Notes: generated by a model not told the origin, from the sequence alone. Positions 1-6,380 are shown, counted from the first letter of the stretch. The stretch is DNA of 7,625 nt from Alphaproteobacteria bacterium (GCA_018971405.1 JAGXAX010000065.1:1-7625); one strand, 5' to 3'. Translations and numbers: made by a program.

Positions 1-426
1 TTCCCATGTCATGCGGCCGCCCGCGCCGTTGTCCAGTGCGTCCGCGGCAAAGAAAATCGTGAAGGGCATATGGGCCTTTTCCAGCAGCGGCACGGCCTTC
101 GCAAGCGTGCTCTGGTAGGCGCCGTCGAACGTGAGGCCGACCGTGCGCGGCGGCAGGGGGGCACCGCTTCTCACGGCGCTGACGATCTGCGCCAGAGGCA
201 GGACGTTGTAATCGCCCTTTTCAAGCTCGTTGACATGTTCCCTGAACTGGTCGAGCGATATGTCGCCCGGCGACGAAGAATCCTCGCTGATGTGCTGGTA
301 GACGAAGATCACGGCCGCGCTTTTGTCGGCGGGGATCGTCGCCGCGGCCCGCCGCGGCGCGAGCATTGCGCAGGCGAAAATAGCCCCTGTAATGGCCCAG
401 CGTAAATGTGTATACTCGCGTTTCAT
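1..426 (-). CDS. Polysaccharide deacetylase-like secreted protein, 5' part only
   Basis: The first 142 codons of a leftward gene that continues past the window edge. The N-terminus (KREYTHLRW, then a hydrophobic stretch ending in RRAAA near residue 29) looks like a Sec signal peptide, so the product is probably periplasmic or secreted. A NodB/carbohydrate-esterase-4 type domain follows: VIFVYQHI at about 39-46, matching the family's 'YHHI' strand, and [10 protein letters not shown] at 97-106, then [20 protein letters not shown]. In active family members the TFDD motif gives a catalytic base and a metal-binding Asp. Here the first Asp (D101) is present but the second position is Gly102. The family N-deacetylates or otherwise acts on polysaccharides; the substrate cannot be told from this fragment. 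The start is uncertain: ATG at 426 has no clear ribosome site, and an in-frame ATG at 438 (MFLP before MKRE) is possible. Only 15 bp separate it from the divergent reductase start. Confidence 0.8.
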   Translation of the reverse strand, partial: MKREYTHLRWAITGAIFACAMLAPRRAAATIPADKSAAVIFVYQHISEDSSSPGDISLDQFREHVNELEKGDYNVLPLAQIVSAVRSGAPLPPRTVGLTFDGAYQSTLAKAVPLLEKAHMPFTIFFAADALDNGAGGRMTWE

Positions 427-434
427 CGGAAGGA
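411..434 (+). promoter_or_regulatory. Probable -10 box and ribosome site for the rutE-tsaB pair
   Basis: TATACT at 411-416 is a good -10 candidate. It would start transcription near 423 and leave a leader of about 19 nt. Any -35 box (around 388-393, TGTAAT) is weak. GGAAGGA at 428-434 is a clear Shine-Dalgarno sequence 7 nt before the ATG at 442. The -10 lies inside the 5' coding part of the divergent deacetylase gene, so the two promoter regions overlap. Confidence 0.45.
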
Positions 435-441
435 ACATATC

Positions 442-1035
442 ATGGCGGATGGCATATTGACAGAGCAAGCGACGCGGCAGCTTTTCACCGAGGCGCGCAC
501 CCATAACGCGTGGCTGGACAGGCCGGTCAGCGATGAAATCCTCAAAAAGGCCTACGATCTGGCCAAATTCGGCCCGACCAGCGCCAACTGCTCGCCCTTG
601 CGGGTCGTTTTCGTCAGGTCGCAGGAGGCCAAGGCGCGGCTGAAGCCCTGCCTTGCCGAGGGCAATATTGAAAAAACCATGGCCGCGCCCGTCACGGCGC
701 TGCTGGGCATGGATATGAAATTCTACGACCATCTGCCGAAGCTGTTCCCGCAGGCGGATGCAAGAGCGTGGTTCACCGGAAACGACGCTGTGATCGCGGA
801 CACGGCGTTCCGCAATAGCAGCCTGCAGGCGGCCTACTTCATCATCGCCGCGCGCGCCTGCGGTCTCGATTGCGGGCCGATGTCGGGTTTTGACAAGGCG
901 AAAGCGGATGAAACCTTTTTCAAAGGCACGTCCTTCAAATCGAATTTCCTGTGCAACATCGGCTATGGCGACAAGACGAAACTCCATCCCCGCAATCCGC
1001 GCTTCGCGTTCGAGGACGTTTGCCAAATTCTCTGA
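442..1035 (+). CDS. rutE: Malonic semialdehyde reductase RutE-type (nitroreductase family)
   Basis: A 197-residue protein, the same size as E. coli RutE (196 aa) and recognisably similar to it along its whole length. RutE is a flavin-dependent NAD(P)H reductase that turns toxic malonic semialdehyde into 3-hydroxypropionate, the last step of Rut pyrimidine breakdown. Shared stretches include [11 protein letters not shown] (14-24), the flavin-site segment [12 protein letters not shown] (43-54), [50 protein letters not shown] and [16 protein letters not shown] near the C-terminus. The ATG at 442 is preferred over an upstream ATG at 406 because a strong ribosome site precedes it and the family N-terminus aligns there. 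No other rut gene is visible, so it may serve as a general aldehyde or nitro reductase here. It overlaps tsaB by 16 nt and is probably co-transcribed with it. Confidence 0.93.
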   Translation: MADGILTEQATRQLFTEARTHNAWLDRPVSDEILKKAYDLAKFGPTSANCSPLRVVFVRSQEAKARLKPCLAEGNIEKTMAAPVTALLGMDMKFYDHLPKLFPQADARAWFTGNDAVIADTAFRNSSLQAAYFIIAARACGLDCGPMSGFDKAKADETFFKGTSFKSNFLCNIGYGDKTKLHPRNPRFAFEDVCQIL

Positions 1036-1736
1036 AATGTTCCGCCGCGCCTGCGGCAAAGTGTCTCGCCGTCAATACGGCGACGAAAACGCTTTCCCTC
1101 GCGCTGGTGGATGGCGCGGAAGTCCTGCATTTTTACGAGACGGCGGAAACGCGCGATCAGGGCAACCTGCTTTTAAACCATATCCGCAAGGCGCTGGACG
1201 AAAACGGCCTCGGCTTTGCCGACCTTGACGTTCTGGCCGTGGTGACGGGGCCGGGAAGCTTTACGGGCATCCGCATCGGCCTTGCGACGATGCGCGGCAT
1301 CGCGCTGGCTGCCGAAAAGCCGCTGCTCGGCTTTTCCAGCTTCGACATGTTCGCCGCGCGGGAGCCGGATGCCGTCAATATCATCGCCGTAGAGTCGTGG
1401 CGCGAGGAGCTTTATTTCGCGGTCATGGACGAAGAGGGGTATCCGCTGATCGCCTGCGGCAACGAAGCGCCGGAAACCTTTCTGGAGCGTTTCAGGCGCG
1501 AACTGCCGGGGAACCACCCCATACGCCTGTCCGGCGACGCGGCGGGAGCATTGGCGGCTTTATTGCCCGATGCTGTCTTGGCGGAGGAAGAGGGGAATGC
1601 CGCAAGCGTCGCGCGTCTGGCGCTGGAGAGATTCTGCATCGCAGGAGGCGACTATCCGCTGCCGGTTCCTTATTATTTGCGCGCGGCGGATGTCACGATT
1701 TCCACGAAGCCTGTCCGGACGCTGAGAGGGCAATAG
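1020..1736 (+). CDS. tsaB: tRNA t6A biosynthesis protein TsaB (YeaZ)
   Basis: A protein of about 238 residues, normal for TsaB. TsaB is the non-catalytic ASKHA-fold partner of TsaD. With TsaE and TsaC it makes N6-threonylcarbamoyladenosine at position 37 of ANN-decoding tRNAs in the cytoplasm. Diagnostic features are [18 protein letters not shown] near the N-terminus (residues 15-32), [11 protein letters not shown] (45-55) in place of the usual helix, and the signature [20 protein letters not shown] (about 74-93). The C-terminal [12 protein letters not shown] is also typical. No ATG lies in frame at the right place. The best start is TTG at 1020, with GAGGA at 1012-1016 only 3 nt ahead; CTG at 1032 is an alternative. 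The ATG at 1037 is out of frame. TTG at 1020 overlaps the end of rutE by 16 nt, which suggests translational coupling. The frequent partner rimI does not follow. Confidence 0.93.
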   Translation: MPNSLKCSAAPAAKCLAVNTATKTLSLALVDGAEVLHFYETAETRDQGNLLLNHIRKALDENGLGFADLDVLAVVTGPGSFTGIRIGLATMRGIALAAEKPLLGFSSFDMFAAREPDAVNIIAVESWREELYFAVMDEEGYPLIACGNEAPETFLERFRRELPGNHPIRLSGDAAGALAALLPDAVLAEEEGNAASVARLALERFCIAGGDYPLPVPYYLRAADVTISTKPVRTLRGQ

Positions 1737-1858
1737 GCTCGAGTATTGATAATGTATACCTTCAGAAAATAAATTTATACTATTGATATAATTATATATT
1801 TTTTAATCCCAATAAAATCATATTGAATATATGTAAAATTTTATGCTAATATGAAATT
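1737..1858. other. AT-rich intergenic tract
   Basis: The roughly 120 bp after tsaB are strikingly AT-rich, with long A/T runs such as 1782-1804, in an otherwise GC-rich window. I see no open reading frame with a ribosome site and no tRNA here. The tract sits directly upstream of the predicted sRNA promoter and could act as an UP-element. It also separates the end of tsaB from the shared terminator. Confidence 0.6.
1823..1852 (+). promoter_or_regulatory. Extended -10 promoter for a candidate small RNA
   Basis: TTGAAT at 1823-1828 (-35) and TAATAT at 1847-1852 (-10) are separated by 18 bp. TGC lies directly before the -10 box, which makes it an extended -10 element. The expected start is near 1859-1862, just before a GC hairpin. 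No protein gene lies downstream on this strand. An AT-rich tract will give some promoter-like matches by chance, which limits confidence. Confidence 0.5.
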
Positions 1859-1860
1859 AT

Positions 1861-1950
1861 AGTCGCCGGGTGCTCTGAGCCCGGCATGATACTCTTCAAT
1901 GATCCATTCCTTACAAAAAAAGGCTCGGCAGTATGCCGGGTCTTTTTTTT
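1861..1950 (+). ncRNA. Candidate trans-acting small RNA, about 90 nt
   Basis: The predicted transcript has the classic bacterial sRNA layout. A 5' hairpin (GCCGGG at 1865-1870 pairing with CCCGGC at 1880-1885, 9-nt loop) is followed by about 29 nt of probably single-stranded sequence (1886-1914) and then a strong terminator hairpin with a U8 tail. The open segment contains AUUCCUU (1906-1912), which could pair with AAGGAA-type ribosome sites. I do not recognise it as a known RNA family. The only coding possibility, an ATG at 1887, has no ribosome site and just runs antisense into the neighbouring gene. The alternative reading is that these are only the transcription terminators of tsaB and of the convergent operon. 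Confidence 0.42.
1915..1950. terminator. Bidirectional intrinsic terminator
   Basis: Seven A (1915-1921), a 9-bp stem (1922-1930 with 1934-1942, two G-U pairs when read as + strand RNA) and eight T (1943-1950). The A run on one side and T run on the other make it work in both directions. It ends tsaB or sRNA transcripts on the + strand and the regulator operon on the - strand. The T run overlaps the TAA stop codon (1949-1951) of the leftward regulator gene. Confidence 0.9.
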
Positions 1951-2962
1951 ACCGTTTCTGATCCGGCGCGGGACGTTCCAGCAGGGCATCGCGCCTGAAG
2001 CGGAACAGGGCGGCAGGGCGGCCGCCGGCGTGAGCGGATTTCTTGCCAGCGATTTCCTCGACCATGCCGGAACTTTCCACCAGACGGCGGAAATTCTGCT
2101 TGTGCACGGCATGACCGGAAATGGCTTCCACGGTCTTTTGCAATTCAAGCAAAGTGAACTCTTCCGGCATTAATTCAAACACAACAGGGCGATATTTCAA
2201 CTTTCCTCTGAGGCGGCTCATAGCTGTGGCGAGGATGCGGCGGTGGTCGTATAGCATCGACCGCCCTGGCACAAGGGCAGTATTGCTTTCGAGGTTTTTG
2301 TCGCGAACCGCCTCATGAACCAGCCGCGCTTCATAAAGCAGTTCATAACGATCAAGGACTTTCTCGTCATCCCAGTCGCTGGCTTTGGCTCCGAAGCAGA
2401 GAGCGGCGCGCGCACGCCTGCGGGATTTTTCCTCTTTGGCGGCGGCATCGTCGATCCAGCGGGCAAGGCCGGGCGCGATGGCGGCGTCGATAACCGGAGG
2501 GCACCCTTGCCGCCAGTCCTCCCACGGGAAATAGTCATACCAGCCGCCCCAGAAGACTTTTTCCGACGTGCGGATCTTTTCCTGATGGGTGAGGGCGAGG
2601 TAGCCGATCGAGACGACGCGCTGTTCGTCGTCTTTTTGCCCCGCGTAACGGCCGCGGTTGCCGAAGGTATAGAGCTGTTCGACATATCCCGGCGCGATCG
2701 GCGTCTGGCTTCTGACCCAGGTGCGCAGGCCTTGTTCGAGCGTCGGGTGGGTCTCCGGATCGAAGGGGCCGAAGGGCAGCGCGTCGCCTTCCTCGTCCGC
2801 GGGCACGATGCCGACGGAGAGCGCGTGCTCCGCGCCGCGGACGATGAACACGCGCGGCATCATGCGGTCGACGGAGACGATCACGGCGGACAGGCCGATG
2901 ATGACGCCGGATTGCCGGGCGGAGCTGCCAGCCGCGCCGGCGTTTCGTTTGTCGGTTTTCAT
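1949..2962 (-). CDS. nadQ: NrtR/NadQ-like NAD regulator (Nudix fold plus winged helix)
   Basis: A 337-residue protein with the layout of NrtR-type regulators and of their alphaproteobacterial relatives (COG4111, which I recall being named NadQ). Such proteins sense a nucleotide through a Nudix-fold domain and repress NAD biosynthesis genes. The N-terminal domain starts at about residue 19 (GVIIGLSAVIVSVD). The stretch where a Nudix box should lie (LPFGPFDPETHPTLEQGLRTW, 62-82) lacks the REUxEE catalytic carboxylates, so it is probably a sensor and not a hydrolase. YVEQLYTFGNRGR (93-105) and VVSIGYLAL are typical of the group. The C-terminal winged helix has MPEEFTLLELQKTVEAISG (265-283), HKQNFRRLVE and GGRPAALFRF. 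Its ATG lies 5 nt after the stop of the upstream secreted-protein gene, and its ribosome site TAGGA overlaps that stop, so the two are co-transcribed. No NAD biosynthesis gene is in view, so the target is inferred. Confidence 0.8.
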   Translation of the reverse strand: MKTDKRNAGAAGSSARQSGVIIGLSAVIVSVDRMMPRVFIVRGAEHALSVGIVPADEEGDALPFGPFDPETHPTLEQGLRTWVRSQTPIAPGYVEQLYTFGNRGRYAGQKDDEQRVVSIGYLALTHQEKIRTSEKVFWGGWYDYFPWEDWRQGCPPVIDAAIAPGLARWIDDAAAKEEKSRRRARAALCFGAKASDWDDEKVLDRYELLYEARLVHEAVRDKNLESNTALVPGRSMLYDHRRILATAMSRLRGKLKYRPVVFELMPEEFTLLELQKTVEAISGHAVHKQNFRRLVESSGMVEEIAGKKSAHAGGRPAALFRFRRDALLERPAPDQKR

Positions 2963-2967
2963 GGTTC

Positions 2968-3669
2968 CTATTGGTAGGGCTTGAGGGATTCCAGCGCCGT
3001 GTTCAGCGCGTCGAGCGACGCGACGTTGCCGGCCTTTTGCGCCGCGATGTAGGAGTCGGAAAGCCCCATGTTTTTATAGATCCTGTCGGGGATGTCCTGC
3101 TTGACGCGCAGTCCCGCCGCGAGGGAGGACAAGTATTTATAGGCCTTCCGCGCGTTCTGTAGCCGCTGCGCGTTCGAGAGGTGCGCGTCGTTGATGGTCG
3201 AGATCGATTGCCGGATAGCCTGCTGGGTCGCGAATTCCATGTCCGGCATGCCGCCGATCTGGTTTGGCTTCAGCGTGCTGAAATTGGCCGTGACCCGCTG
3301 CACCGGCGGTGCGTTGGCGAGAACCCGCGCGATATCGATATGTTCAGGCGCCGCTTGCGGCAGCGCCTGGTCGAAGGGCGATGGGGCGACGGCGGTTTGC
3401 TGTTGCTGCGTGGCGGCGGGAGCGGACGTCTGTCCGCCCGCCGGAACCATACCCGGGATCAGTCCGGCATATCCTGGGTTGGCGGGCGTTGCGGCTTCCG
3501 TATTGTCCGGTGTCGCGGTCGTGCCGGAATCCGTGTCGCCGGCGGGGGCGATCAGGCCACCGTAGCCGCCGCTGTCGCCGGCATGCGCGGCCAGCGCCGG
3601 CCATGCCGCGCCGCCCGCCGCCACCACGGCGGCGAACAGATACCCGCGGAATGTCTTCATCTCCGGCAT
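2968..3669 (-). CDS. Secreted protein of unknown function
   Basis: A 233-residue protein I do not recognise. It starts with a convincing Sec signal peptide (KTFRGYLFAAVVAAGGAAW, then ALAAHA before GD; likely cleavage near residue 30). A low-complexity linker rich in Ala, Pro, Gly, Thr and Gln follows (about 31-103). It carries two copies of a short motif, GYGGLI (35-40) and GYAGLI (66-71), and a QQQQ run. The remainder (about 105-233) looks like a soluble, mostly helical domain with phrases such as NARKAYKYLSSLAAGL and IPDRIYKNMGLSDSYIAAQ. There is no cysteine and no second membrane segment, so it is probably periplasmic or exported. ATG at 3669 has AGAGGA about 11 nt upstream; ATG at 3660 (MKTF) is an equally plausible start and makes a neater signal peptide. 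It is the first gene of an operon with the NAD-type regulator. Confidence 0.72.
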   Translation of the reverse strand: MPEMKTFRGYLFAAVVAAGGAAWPALAAHAGDSGGYGGLIAPAGDTDSGTTATPDNTEAATPANPGYAGLIPGMVPAGGQTSAPAATQQQQTAVAPSPFDQALPQAAPEHIDIARVLANAPPVQRVTANFSTLKPNQIGGMPDMEFATQQAIRQSISTINDAHLSNAQRLQNARKAYKYLSSLAAGLRVKQDIPDRIYKNMGLSDSYIAAQKAGNVASLDALNTALESLKPYQ

Positions 3670-3701
3670 AAAAACACTGTTCCTCTTATTGGATCCTTCT
3701 T

Positions 3702-3717
3702 TTTATGATATCATAAA
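3702..3717. promoter_or_regulatory. Perfect 16-bp palindrome, candidate operator
   Basis: TTTATGATATCATAAA is a perfect 16-bp palindrome centred between 3709 and 3710. It covers the -10 box (3710-3715) and the expected start site of the leftward operon. A bound dimeric repressor here would block that promoter. The winged-helix regulator encoded in the same operon is the natural candidate for autoregulation, but this is inference from position only. Confidence 0.45.
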
Positions 3718-3738
3718 TCATCGCTTTCCGCTTGTCGA
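3710..3738 (-). promoter_or_regulatory. Promoter of the secreted protein-regulator operon
   Basis: Reading leftward, TCGACA (3738-3733) is the -35 and TATGAT (3715-3710) the -10, with a 17-bp spacer; both are close to the housekeeping sigma consensus. Transcription should begin near 3703, leaving a leader of about 33 nt before the ATG at 3669. Confidence 0.6.
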
Positions 3739-3740
3739 GT

Positions 3741-3746
3741 TATAAC
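3741..3746 (+). promoter_or_regulatory. Possible -10 box for the amidase
   Basis: TATAAC fits a -10 box and would start transcription near 3753, leaving only about a 14-nt leader. No convincing -35 lies 16-18 bp upstream, and no Shine-Dalgarno sequence precedes the ATG at 3767 (the leader is A/T-rich). Expression may therefore be weak, or may rely on an unstructured AU-rich leader. Confidence 0.3.
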
Positions 3747-3766
3747 CCTTTGAAAAATTTAATGTA

Positions 3767-5188
3767 ATGCCAGAGTCTGTTTTGCAGCTTTCTGTTCGTG
3801 AAATCCTTGCGCTCTATCAGCGCCGCGAGCTCTCGCCGGTCGAGATGATGGAAGTTTGTCTCAAGCAGATCCTTAAATACAACCCGATGCTGAACGCCTT
3901 TGCCTTTCTGGACGAGAAGCATGCGTTGCATCAGGCGAAAGGGGCGGAAAGACGCTGGAAGCGTGACGCTCCAGCGGGCCTTCTCGACGGCATTCCCGTC
4001 ACGATCAAGGACTGGTTCCATCATAAAGGCTGGCCGACGCGCTACGGCTCTTTGGCGTCGAGCCAGATCGCCCAGAATGAGGACAGCCCGCCTGTGGCAC
4101 GGCTTCGTGAGCAGGGCGCAATCTTTCTCGGCAAGACGACGTTGCCGGAATACGGCCATAAAGGCGTGACGCACAGCCCTCTCACGGGCATCACGCGCAA
4201 TCCGTGGAACAGGGAGCGGACATCCGGAGGCTCTTCCGGCGGCGCGGCGGTCGCCGCCGTGACGGGCATGGGGCTTTTGCATCTTGGCTCGGACGCGGGC
4301 GGTTCGATCCGCATTCCGGCCAGCTTCAGCGGTGCTTTCGGCTTCAAGCCCAGTCCCGGTCTTGTGCCGAACTGGCCGCCGAGTTTGTTTTCGACGCTTT
4401 CATCCACCGGGCCGCTGGCGCGCTGCGTCGATGACGCGGCGCTGATGCTGGATGTCGTGACGCAACCCGACGCGCGTGACTGGTTCGCGCTGCCTTTTCC
4501 TTCTCCGAATTTCTCCGCCGCGCTTAAAAAACCTCTGCCGAAATTGCGCATCGCCTACGCAACGTCCATCAACGGCATCACCCCGACGCCGGAGGTGACG
4601 GACGTTCTCAAAAAAGTCCGCCCTTTGCTGGATGCTTTGGGAAAAGTGGAAGAGATAACGCTGACGGTGCCGCATCTCGTCGATGTTTTCAACAAGCACT
4701 GGAGCGCGGTCGCTTCGTGGAGCGCGGCGCAGTTCGGCGCGCGGGAGAAAAAGAAGCTTGATCCGCGCTTCCTGCACTGGGCGGCGCAGGGGGACGCCCT
4801 GCCGCTGCACGATTATTTGCAGGCCGAGCGCGACCGCATGACGATCGGCGAATATTTCAAGTCTCTTCTGGATACGCATGACATTCTCGTGACTCCGACG
4901 ACGGCGATGACGGCTTTCGAGGCGGGCGCCGACATGCCGGTGCTGGCGAACGGCAGGAAGTGGGATGACTGGACGCCGTTCACCTATCCCGCCAATCTGG
5001 CGCGCCTGCCCGCCGCGTCGCTGCCCGCGGGGCTGGACAAAAACGGACTGCCCGTCGGTTTGCAGGTCATGGGCGGATATTTGAAAGATGCGCTGGTTCT
5101 TCAGGCGTGCAAAAAGCTGGAGGAAACGCTGGCGTTCACCCCATGGACGCTTTCAGCTTCGCCAGACACGCCGCCCGGTCGGGCCTGA
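3767..5188 (+). CDS. Amidase signature family hydrolase
   Basis: A 473-residue cytoplasmic enzyme of the amidase signature family, which hydrolyses carboxylic amides; GatA, FAAH and bacterial amidases belong to it. The Ser-cisSer-Lys triad is intact. Lys81 lies in GIPVTIKDWF, the cis-Ser is Ser156 in TSGGSSGGAAVA, and the nucleophile is Ser180 in GSDAGGSIRIPASF. The spacings of 75 and 24 residues are those of FAAH. Further family marks are FLGKTTLPEYGHKG (120-133), the GFKPSPGLVP segment, ILVTPTTAMTAF and, near the C-terminus, LPAASLPAGLDKNGLPVGLQVMGG. No gatB or gatC lies nearby and the sequence differs from GatA, so I call it a stand-alone amidase of unknown substrate. The start is supported by family-like N-terminal sequence (LSVREILALYQRRELSPVE), though no ribosome site is visible. 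The last 53 bp overlap the end of cca on the other strand. Confidence 0.93.
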   Translation: MPESVLQLSVREILALYQRRELSPVEMMEVCLKQILKYNPMLNAFAFLDEKHALHQAKGAERRWKRDAPAGLLDGIPVTIKDWFHHKGWPTRYGSLASSQIAQNEDSPPVARLREQGAIFLGKTTLPEYGHKGVTHSPLTGITRNPWNRERTSGGSSGGAAVAAVTGMGLLHLGSDAGGSIRIPASFSGAFGFKPSPGLVPNWPPSLFSTLSSTGPLARCVDDAALMLDVVTQPDARDWFALPFPSPNFSAALKKPLPKLRIAYATSINGITPTPEVTDVLKKVRPLLDALGKVEEITLTVPHLVDVFNKHWSAVASWSAAQFGAREKKKLDPRFLHWAAQGDALPLHDYLQAERDRMTIGEYFKSLLDTHDILVTPTTAMTAFEAGADMPVLANGRKWDDWTPFTYPANLARLPAASLPAGLDKNGLPVGLQVMGGYLKDALVLQACKKLEETLAFTPWTLSASPDTPPGRA

Positions 5189-6380
5189 AGTCCTCGCCGA
5201 TCCACCACGTTTCGATCCATCCCAGCAGCCTGCCGACTTCGGGGCCGGACTCCAGGCCCATTTTCAGGACGTCCTCGCCGCGCAGGGGGAAAGCCGGCGC
5301 GTGAAACGACGCGGCGGCGTGATAAAGCCGTTTCAGCGCGTCGGGATCGTATTCCCGCGCCCCCGCAAGCAGCAGCAGGCTTTGCGCCGTGCCGTTGCCG
5401 AATTTGTAGACGAGCTTTTTGACGTCCCGTTCGTCCATTTGCAGGGATGCTTTAGAATCGGGTGAAACCATCGTGGAGAGCTGTTCCGCCTGATCGTTGG
5501 AGAGTTTCAGCTCCGTGATGACGTGTTGCAGACCGCTGGGCGTGACTTCCAGCAGCGCGGCGAGGCGGCGCAGCGGGAAGGGCGGGCATTCGTAGCGCTT
5601 TTCAAGGTTGACGAGCCTGCCCAGCGCCTCGATATTGGTCGCTTCGGGCAGGAAATGGGTGACGATGCCGCAGTTCACCATTAGCAGCCATGCGGAGGTG
5701 CAGTTTTCCGCGGCGAGCAGCTTCAGCACTTCCTGGCGGATGCGCTCGGCGGAGAGCTTGGAGACCTGCTTCGCGTTCATCGCGCAAGCCTTCACGCCGG
5801 CCGCGTCCGGCATGCCGCGCCCAAAATGCGCGTAGAAGCGGAAGAACCTGAGGATGCGCAGCACGTCCTCATTGATGCGCTTGTCCGCATCGCCGACGAA
5901 GCGCACGACGCCGCCGCGCAGGTCGGCGATGCCGCCGAATGGATCGTAAAGGTCGCCGTCGGCCGTGGCGTAAATGGTGTTGATGGTGAAATCGCGTCGC
6001 GAGGCGTCGGTTTTCCAGTCGTCGGTGAACTTGACTTCGGCATGGCGGCCGAAGGTCAGCACGTCGAGCCGCAGCGTGGTGATCTCGAAAGGCTTTCCGT
6101 CGACGATTGCCGTAACGGTGCCGTGCTTGAGGCCGATGGGCGCATAAGCGATTTTGTGCTGTTTCAGGCGGGCGATCACGTCTTCCGGTGCGAGCGGCGT
6201 GGCGATGTCGATATCAAGCACGGGGCGGTTGGCAAGCGCGTCGCGCACGCAGCCGCCGACGAACCGCGCTTCGCCGCCGTCTTCGTTCAGGGCGGCCATG
6301 ACCTTCCGCGTTTCCGGCGCGGTCATCCAGGCCTGCGGCTGCAATTTTCCGCTAAAGCTGCTGCTTTCGACGGCGTCCAT
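5136..6380 (-). CDS. cca: CCA tRNA nucleotidyltransferase / poly(A) polymerase family
   Basis: A 414-residue class II nucleotidyltransferase that adds or repairs the 3'-CCA end of tRNAs. Motifs appear in the standard order. FVGGCVRDAL with DIDIAT (40-61) carries the metal-binding Asp56 and Asp58, and FEITTLR (98-104) supplies the third acidic residue. FTDDWKTDASRRDFTINTIY (118-137) binds the incoming nucleotide. DPFGGIADLRGGVVRFVGDA (146-165) and RINEDVLRILRFFRF (168-182) complete the head and neck, and KLSAERIRQEVLKLL follows. The C-terminal half is helical, as expected for the body and tail that hold the tRNA elbow. I see no C-terminal HD phosphohydrolase domain. ATG at 6380 has AGGAAGGA about 13 nt ahead, which is a long spacing; Met19 is an alternative, but residues before it (LQPQAW) look like family sequence. 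The gene is tail to tail with the amidase and shares 53 bp with it. Confidence 0.95.
   Translation of the reverse strand: MDAVESSSFSGKLQPQAWMTAPETRKVMAALNEDGGEARFVGGCVRDALANRPVLDIDIATPLAPEDVIARLKQHKIAYAPIGLKHGTVTAIVDGKPFEITTLRLDVLTFGRHAEVKFTDDWKTDASRRDFTINTIYATADGDLYDPFGGIADLRGGVVRFVGDADKRINEDVLRILRFFRFYAHFGRGMPDAAGVKACAMNAKQVSKLSAERIRQEVLKLLAAENCTSAWLLMVNCGIVTHFLPEATNIEALGRLVNLEKRYECPPFPLRRLAALLEVTPSGLQHVITELKLSNDQAEQLSTMVSPDSKASLQMDERDVKKLVYKFGNGTAQSLLLLAGAREYDPDALKRLYHAAASFHAPAFPLRGEDVLKMGLESGPEVGRLLGWIETWWIGEDFRPDRAACLAKLKASMG

Noticed and set aside
1037..1228. Alternative protein starting at the ATG just after the rutE stop
   Set aside because: The frame is not that of TsaB and shows no family resemblance; the TsaB frame through the same bases is clear.
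1886..2173. Small protein starting at an ATG inside the candidate sRNA
   Set aside because: No ribosome site (GCCCGGC directly precedes the ATG), a terminator lies within the first codons, and the rest is antisense to the regulator.
2315..2977. Long open frame on the + strand across the regulator gene
   Set aside because: Antisense shadow of a well-supported regulator in GC-rich DNA; no ribosome site, and the residue make-up is typical of a non-coding frame.
3181..3708. Open frames on the + strand across the secreted-protein gene
   Set aside because: Rich in Arg and Gly with no recognisable domain. The opposite strand has a promoter, a signal peptide and operon spacing.
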